This document shows, piece by piece, positions 59,438-64,000 of a DNA stretch of 64,000 bases. Origin of the DNA: UBA7672 sp040398425. Its GTDB lineage: Bacteria; Pseudomonadota; Alphaproteobacteria; Caulobacterales; Hyphomonadaceae. The notes beneath the pieces were generated by a model that saw nothing but the letters and a program-made list of their open reading frames with translations, was not told where the DNA came from and did no database searches. The stretch is from positions 89,164 through 153,163 of the forward strand of contig JBBATZ010000003.1 in the NCBI GenBank assembly GCA_040398425.1, written 5' to 3'. The translations under genes were made by a program, and so were the position numbers. How positions within the stretch are numbered: position 1 is the stretch's first letter; every line of letters starts with the position of its first letter.

Positions 59438-59905
59438 ATGTGGCATCGCTCTGGATTGGTGGCCGCCGCCGCCCTCGCGCTGGTCGCGTGCGGCAGTCAG
59501 CAGCGGGAAGTGGCTCCGGCCATGGCTCAGGCCACACCTCCCGCCGCATCGCAGCTGCCGGCGGGCGCCCCGCCCCTCCCGTCCGACCTCCTCGCGATCG
59601 GGTCGCAGGATGCCCGCGACGCCCTGTATTGCTCTGCGCTGATCTATCTCGAGAACCCGGACCTCTCCGACGCGCTGGCGCCGGTTGATGAGGCGCTGCT
59701 GCGGAAAGCTCAGACGCTGGGCTTCGTCATCGGCGAGTACGGCATCAACAAGCTGGTCGAAGAAAAAGCGGCGCACGCCACCAACGCGCGGGCGATTTCG
59801 GATGCCTATGCCGCGCAGGTCGAGAAGGATTCGAAAGCCGGCAAGCCACGCCTTGCGCTGGACGATTGCAACAAGCGTGCGGCCGCAATACCGATGCCGG
59901 AATAG
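59438..59905 (+). CDS. Putative lipoprotein, paralogue of the next gene
   Basis: This 155-residue protein has a lipoprotein signal (cysteine 18 in AALALVACGS), a Pro/Ala linker and a helical domain from residue 50. The domain contains IGSQDARDALYC (cysteine 65) and ALDDCNKRAAAI (cysteine 144), both of which recur in the gene at 59959 as VGSQAAKDDMYC and VADCSARAAAL. The two are tandem paralogues with a likely disulphide. Family not recognised. Confidence 0.65.
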   Translation: MWHRSGLVAAAALALVACGSQQREVAPAMAQATPPAASQLPAGAPPLPSDLLAIGSQDARDALYCSALIYLENPDLSDALAPVDEALLRKAQTLGFVIGEYGINKLVEEKAAHATNARAISDAYAAQVEKDSKAGKPRLALDDCNKRAAAIPMPE

Positions 59906-59958
59906 GCGGCGCCCCCACGGAAACGGGAGCGAGCGGACGGGATGACGGGACGGGGATC

Positions 59959-60522
59959 ATGAAGCTCAAGCCACGCCAGATCATCGGCCTGTTCGCCATC
60001 GTCGTGTTCGGCGGCGGCATGGTCCTCCGCCTCACCCAGCCCAGCGAGCGCGAGATCATGGAGAAGCGTCTCGCCAGCCTGCCGACCATCACGCCGACGA
60101 TTTCCGATCTGCCGCCGCTCGATCTTTCCGTGCCGGTCCCCGTGGCGCCGCTCGACCTCAACGCACCGGCCAGCGGCACGGCCTCCGACACGCCGATCTG
60201 GATGACCGGCGACCATCCGGACTACTTTAATGTCGGCTCGCAAGCGGCGAAGGACGACATGTATTGTGCGGGCGTACTCGCCGCCGAGTTCGCCGTGCGC
60301 ATCAAGGACTCGCATCCCGATCTCGCGTCACTGCTGCTGCGCGACCATGAAGCACTCGACAAGGCCGGCCTCGCCAGACTTGTCGCCGAAGGCGTCACCA
60401 CCGAACAGGCCTCTGCTGGCTTCAGCCTCGCCTATGCCGACAAGGCCGAAAAAGACCACACCGCCAACACCCTGCGCATCCCCGTCGCCGACTGCAGCGC
60501 CCGCGCCGCTGCGCTGAACTAG
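59959..60522 (+). CDS. Membrane-anchored paralogue of the preceding lipoprotein
   Basis: This 187-residue protein has an N-terminal helix acting as an uncleaved anchor (IIGLFAIVVFGGGMVLRL), a Pro/Leu-rich linker, and the same cysteine-bearing domain as the upstream gene (cysteines 103 and 179, 76 residues apart against 79 there). One copy is a lipoprotein and the other a membrane-anchored protein, so the pair may sit on the two faces of the periplasm. The chosen ATG at 59959 follows GGGG. Its stop shares CTAG with the convergent gene. Confidence 0.65.
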   Translation: MKLKPRQIIGLFAIVVFGGGMVLRLTQPSEREIMEKRLASLPTITPTISDLPPLDLSVPVPVAPLDLNAPASGTASDTPIWMTGDHPDYFNVGSQAAKDDMYCAGVLAAEFAVRIKDSHPDLASLLLRDHEALDKAGLARLVAEGVTTEQASAGFSLAYADKAEKDHTANTLRIPVADCSARAAALN

Positions 60523-61466
60523 CGCCTCTGCTCCGCCAGCCGCGGGTCGCACACCAGCGAGGCGGGAGCGATATTCGCGGCGCGCCAGAAGGCGTCGTCC
60601 TTGGTCATCAGCGGGGCGCAGCGTTCGAGGATCGGTTTGCCGATGCCGTCATCGTTGAGCGCGGCGCTCGCCTGCTCCAGCGCCGCAGCATAGCCATCGG
60701 CGTATAACGCATCCTGCAGCAGCGTCTCGCCATCGGCCGCCGTGAGGCGCAGCGACAGCGACTCGCCCCTGGTCAGCGCGGCCAGCAGTTTCGGCGCCGG
60801 TTCATCGCGGATGTTCTGCGAGGTGAAGAACACCATCGCATCCGGCGCCTTGTAGCCGCCATTTACGGGCGTCTCGGCCGCCGCCATGCCGCCAGCAGTC
60901 GTCGCGAACAGCACGCCATCGGCGCCGACGATTTCAAGTTTCGCCTCCTCCACGCCGGCCGCGACGCCGGTCAGGAAAGGCGAGATGATCTGCAGGCCAT
61001 AGGGCTCCAGCACGTCGGATGGCGCGCGATAATCGATGGTCAGCGTCGAGCGTTTGGCGCGCGCGCCGCCGAGATTGTCCGGCAGCTCGTCAAGCGTCAG
61101 CGGACGGCCCGCCTTGCCGCCAACGCCCCGCATCCCGAACACGCTGAGCTCGGCCTTGGCGCCGTAGTCCTGTCCGCCCTCGCCGACCTTCTCGCGCACC
61201 TGCGCAAACCACGCGACCGAGCCGACGCTGTTCGAAGCCACGCCCGCCCCATCGCCAAAATCGCTCATCGGATCGCAGGACGGCGAGCGCAGGCAGTGCG
61301 CCAGCAGCAGCGGCCAGGCCGCGCCCTTGTCAGCAGCGCCGGCGACGACAGCGTCGGAAGCTGCGCGCTTGGGGGCCGCTGGCTCGCAGGCGGTCGCCGC
61401 CAGAGCGACAATCGCGAGGACTGCCCCGCTAAACCGCGCCACCTTAAACTGTAACTGCGCGAACAT
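60519..61466 (-). CDS. Putative lipoprotein of unknown function
   Basis: This 315-residue protein has a lipoprotein signal (GAVLAIVALAATACEPA) and a long extracytoplasmic region with several cysteines (AHCLRSPSCDPMSD, LERCAPLMT, LVCDPR). Mixed strands are suggested by KAELSVFGMRGVG, TLTIDYRAPSDVLEPYGLQI and SLSLRLTAADGETLL. No family is recognised. The start is uncertain: ATG 61466 (or 61475, or GTG 61442), the first two overlapping the end of the FAD monooxygenase gene by about 25 bases, so they are probably co-transcribed. Confidence 0.6.
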   Translation of the reverse strand: MFAQLQFKVARFSGAVLAIVALAATACEPAAPKRAASDAVVAGAADKGAAWPLLLAHCLRSPSCDPMSDFGDGAGVASNSVGSVAWFAQVREKVGEGGQDYGAKAELSVFGMRGVGGKAGRPLTLDELPDNLGGARAKRSTLTIDYRAPSDVLEPYGLQIISPFLTGVAAGVEEAKLEIVGADGVLFATTAGGMAAAETPVNGGYKAPDAMVFFTSQNIRDEPAPKLLAALTRGESLSLRLTAADGETLLQDALYADGYAAALEQASAALNDDGIGKPILERCAPLMTKDDAFWRAANIAPASLVCDPRLAEQRR

Positions 61467-62625
61467 CGTAGCCATAGATCCAGTCCTGTCGCGAGCGGAC
61501 AAAAGACGGAAACAGCCGGTCCGCAAGCTTCATCGGACCATAGGTCGCCGCCTGCGTCACGACGTTTGAGCGGTGAAAAACGCCCATATTGGCGCGTGCG
61601 CTGGCTAGAACCTTGGACGTGCGCGGCTTGCGCAGCTTTTCATAACGCTGCAGGGACGCCTGCGACACGCCCTCCGCGTTCAGGCATTTCGCGAGGACGA
61701 TGGCGTCTTCGATGGCCATGGCGGCCCCTTGCGCCTGGAAGGGCGGCATCGGATGACACGCGTCGCCCAGCAGCGTCACCCGATCCTCTGACCAGCTCGG
61801 CAACGGATCGCGATCGAACAGCGCCCAGACGAAACACTGGCTGGCGCTGGCGATGATGTCCGGTATCGGGCTGGCCCAGTCGCCGAAGATTTTCGCCAGT
61901 TCGACGGGATCGCCGGCCTGGTCCCAGCTCTCGCTGCGCCATTCCCGTGTTTCGACCACGCCGACGAAGTTGATCAGCGTCCCTCGGCGAACGCGATAGG
62001 TGACGGCATGCTTGCCGGGGCCCGCCCAGACGATGGCGGAGTGCGGCAGGTCAGGCGCGACATCGGCCGGCGCCGTCATGCGCCACGCCACCGCGCCGGT
62101 GAAGCGCGGCGCTTCCTCGCCCATCATCTGGCGCCGTACGGTGGAGCGCGCGCCATCGGCGCCGACCAGCAGGTCGCATGGCAGGATGGCGCCGGTATCG
62201 AGCCCGACCCGCAGGCCGGCATCGTCACGCACATAGGCCGAGACACGCGCGCCGAGCCGGATCTTTGCGCCGGCGTGAACCGCGGCACGCGACAGGATTT
62301 CGATCAGGTCAGCGCGATGGGCGTGCAGGTAAGGCGTGCCATAACGATTGCGCGCTTCCCTGGCGATCGGGATGGAGAAGACCTTCTGGCCGGTGCGCCC
62401 GATCCGCATTTCCAGCGTCTCCGGCATGGACGACACCGCCGCCACCGCCTCCAGCACGCCGAGCGCGGCAAGGCCCTTGGTGGCGTTGGGCGAAAGCTGC
62501 AGGCCCGCGCCGACTTCCTGCAGGGCGGCAGCGCGCTCGACGACCTCGACCTCGAATCCCGCCTTGCACAGCGCGATAGCGGCGCTGAACCCCCCGATAC
62601 CTCCGCCTGCGATGACAACTTTCAT
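61444..62625 (-). CDS. FAD-dependent aromatic-hydroxylase-like monooxygenase
   Basis: This class A flavin monooxygenase of 393 residues resembles salicylate and 6-hydroxynicotinate hydroxylases. It shows KVVIAGGGIGGFSAAIALCK (dinucleotide fold), LLVGADGARSTVRRQM (DG motif) and VTLLGDACHPMPPFQAQGAA with MAIEDAIVLAKCL (GD motif and FAD ribityl contact). It would hydroxylate a phenolic or heteroaromatic substrate with NAD(P)H and oxygen; the substrate is not predictable. It lies between a membrane protein and a lipoprotein on the same strand. Confidence 0.87.
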   Translation of the reverse strand: MKVVIAGGGIGGFSAAIALCKAGFEVEVVERAAALQEVGAGLQLSPNATKGLAALGVLEAVAAVSSMPETLEMRIGRTGQKVFSIPIAREARNRYGTPYLHAHRADLIEILSRAAVHAGAKIRLGARVSAYVRDDAGLRVGLDTGAILPCDLLVGADGARSTVRRQMMGEEAPRFTGAVAWRMTAPADVAPDLPHSAIVWAGPGKHAVTYRVRRGTLINFVGVVETREWRSESWDQAGDPVELAKIFGDWASPIPDIIASASQCFVWALFDRDPLPSWSEDRVTLLGDACHPMPPFQAQGAAMAIEDAIVLAKCLNAEGVSQASLQRYEKLRKPRTSKVLASARANMGVFHRSNVVTQAATYGPMKLADRLFPSFVRSRQDWIYGYDVRAVTV

Positions 62626-62680
62626 GGGAATGCGAGATAGACCGCGCGAGGCGAGACGTCACCTGCACGCGACCATTTGG

Positions 62681-63775
62681 TCAAAGCATGAAGCTCGAGC
62701 GCTTGTGCGTGCGCATGAAGATGCGCATTTCCTCGAGGCTGTTACGTTCGAACCCGCGCATGACTTCGAGCTTGCCCGCGAGGCCGTCTGCCGCCTCGAA
62801 ACGCTCGCTGGCGACAAGAATGTTTGCACGGTACTGCTCATATCGTTCAACATCGCGCGAGGGCTGCAGCCCCGCCTCCAGCGCGCGGGCGCCGAGCGCG
62901 ATCAGCGCCGTCCACACCACGGCCGCCTCGAGCCAGAGACGCGACAGGCTGAGCGGCTCAGCGGCGATCATCACGATATGGAGCGTCACCACGATCGCGA
63001 CGCTGGCCCAGCCGAGGCGGGAGAAGGCGCGCTCGGTCTGGCGCGAGGACATCCGCTTACCGGTGCGCTTGGTTGCCAGCATCGCCTCGCAATAGCCAAG
63101 CTGCCATTGCAGCCGCAGCTTGCGCCAGGCGGCGAACACCGTCTCTGCGATCGTCGTGTCTTCGCCGCCTGCAAGATGCGCTTCGGGCGCCGCGCGAAAG
63201 GCGTAGGCGCCCGACCGGATCGCGATGCGGTGCAGCTCTGCATCAGGATCAGCAAGGGGGCCGTTGACCAGATCTGCATAAGCGGCCGCGCGCGCCGCGA
63301 GATAGGCGGGCCGCAGCGCGGGATTGTTGCCCGCCGCGATCAGGTTCGGAAACTGCGCCGCCATGTACTGGAAATGGAACAGCCGCATCGATTCCGTCTT
63401 GAGCCGGTTGCGCAGCCAGATGTGTCGCGACGAACTGTTGCGCAGGCCGAGCAGTCCTAGGGCAGCGCCCATCAGACCCAGCGCTGCCGAGACATAGCCG
63501 ATCGTCAGCTCAAGGCTGTGACTGATGTGGAGCGCATGCAGCACCGGCGCTGACGATCCTGCCAGCAGGGCCGCCAGCACCATCGCGACCGAGAGATAGC
63601 CTGCGCGGCGACTGGTCTTCTTGGCGGCGTTGGCCTTGGCGTCGGCGAGGCGGAAATCGGCCAGCAGCTCGGGAAACTCGAACGCGAAGCGCACCGTATC
63701 GGAACGCGCTTCGTCAGCCCCGGCCTTGAGGTCGAAGTTCTCGAACGTGGTGTTGACGGGTTTCTTGCCGCTCAC
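62681..63775 (-). CDS. Membrane protein with two helix pairs, possibly SLATT-like
   Basis: This 364-residue protein (GTG start) has two pairs of membrane helices, AGYLSVAMVLAALLAGS with YVSAALGLMGAALGLLGL, and LGWASVAIVVTLHIVMIAA with AVVWTALIALGARAL, separated by a cytoplasmic helical region (SMRLFHFQYMAAQFPNLIAA, LRLQWQLGYCEAML). The C-terminus is an amphipathic helix (NSLEEMRIFMRTHKRS). Helix pairs with long cytoplasmic helices recall SLATT or DUF4231 proteins, which are often fused or linked to defence sensors, but the match is by architecture only. No such partner gene is near. Confidence 0.6.
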   Translation of the reverse strand: MSGKKPVNTTFENFDLKAGADEARSDTVRFAFEFPELLADFRLADAKANAAKKTSRRAGYLSVAMVLAALLAGSSAPVLHALHISHSLELTIGYVSAALGLMGAALGLLGLRNSSSRHIWLRNRLKTESMRLFHFQYMAAQFPNLIAAGNNPALRPAYLAARAAAYADLVNGPLADPDAELHRIAIRSGAYAFRAAPEAHLAGGEDTTIAETVFAAWRKLRLQWQLGYCEAMLATKRTGKRMSSRQTERAFSRLGWASVAIVVTLHIVMIAAEPLSLSRLWLEAAVVWTALIALGARALEAGLQPSRDVERYEQYRANILVASERFEAADGLAGKLEVMRGFERNSLEEMRIFMRTHKRSSFML

Positions 63776-63955
63776 CGCTACCCCTCGCCCCCTGCTCCTC
63801 GCCGCGTCGGCAGGATGCGAAGCGGTTCCTGCGTCTCGCGTCCGGGGCGACCAATGTCAATCAGACGGTCTGGTTCCGGCACGGGAGCGGTGCAACAGTC
63901 AGAAAGGGCGGCGCGCCCCGAAGGGGAATTCTGGATCCTGCGCGGCGGTGAAAAA

Positions 63956-64000
63956 TGGAGCGGGCGAGGCGATTCGAACGCCCGACCCCGACCTTGGCAA
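63956..64000 (-). tRNA. tRNA-Gly (GCC), 3' part
   Basis: The minus strand at the window edge ends with CCA at 63956-63958, preceded by a seven-base acceptor strand (CGCCCGC) and a T-arm with loop TTCGAAT. At the edge the sequence reads TTGCCAA, the anticodon loop with GCC. Thus the 3' half of a glycine tRNA is present, CCA encoded; the 5' half lies beyond the window. Confidence 0.93.

Noticed and set aside
1..64000. CRISPR array, insertion sequence or prophage
   Set aside because: No regularly spaced repeats, transposase, integrase or phage structural gene was seen; composition looks even throughout.

Overview
The window is a GC-rich, densely coded stretch of an alphaproteobacterial chromosome. 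Lineage markers include RcdA and the DUF1013/TrcR regulator with their usual neighbours (DUF1192, a quinone oxidoreductase), MmcB, a cysteine-free L31, an ImuA-ImuB-DnaE2 cassette, and SOS operators of the alphaproteobacterial form GTTC-N7-GTTC. The mix fits the Caulobacterales/Hyphomonadaceae best; the genus cannot be fixed from the sequence alone. I see no transposase, integrase, phage gene or CRISPR array. This is mostly core chromosome with several less familiar secreted and membrane gene groups.

Layout. 1-1.7 kb: a cytochrome c' / cytochrome b561 pair, then zapA and a DUF4164 coiled-coil gene. 1.8-8 kb: central carbon cluster tkt, gap, a DUF6173-like gene, pgk and class II fba, closed by a strong terminator. 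8-10.8 kb: DUF1272, thiE, an inositol monophosphatase, a small unknown gene and lspA. 10.8-13.7 kb: an ABC exporter, rpmE and a YoaK-type membrane protein. 13.8-18 kb: cell-cycle block (rcdA, DUF1192, quinone oxidoreductase, trcR with a promoter-terminator leader) and two divergent YdcH-like genes. 18.3-20.5 kb: TonB receptor. 20.6-26.4 kb: imuA-imuB-dnaE2 under a LexA box. 26.4-33.5 kb: small secreted and membrane genes, a CoA transferase, a phospholipase C-like/helix-hairpin-helix fusion, a cytochrome c with a duplicated cysteine lipoprotein, a DJ-1/PfpI protein and a vWA protein. 33.5-42 kb, all on the minus strand: rsmB, a lipoprotein, rpe, a heparinase-like gene, a WbpM/CapD-type epimerase, a small gene and purH. 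42-45.3 kb: ECF sigma factor with a ChrR-like partner, LexA-controlled mmcB with a downstream gene carrying a clamp-binding-like motif, and an FkbM methyltransferase. 45.4-47.5 kb: a zincin, a Coq4 homologue and small membrane genes. 47.8-52.7 kb: envelope hydrolase cluster (subtilisin-like lipoprotein, membrane-anchored propeptide-like protein, lipoprotein, M23 peptidase lipoprotein). 52.8-64 kb: VOC protein, gpmA, a RibD-type deaminase, cspA, ygfZ, tag, a TPR protein, a cupin, a LysE exporter, two tandem paralogous secreted proteins, an FAD monooxygenase, a multi-pass membrane protein, and the 3' part of a tRNA-Gly at the right edge.

How it fits together. The carbon cluster encodes the triose-phosphate part of glycolysis/gluconeogenesis, with rpe, tkt and gpmA as related single genes. 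The DNA-damage genes form two separate LexA-controlled units: a mutagenic translesion polymerase and mmcB plus a novel-looking partner. The least explained material, and the best place to look for new biology, is the envelope hydrolase cluster, the trcR leader, the mmcB partner, the duplicated-cysteine lipoprotein and the phospholipase/HhH fusion. Starts, motifs and spacings were read by eye; family names come from memory of conserved motifs and were not checked by database search.
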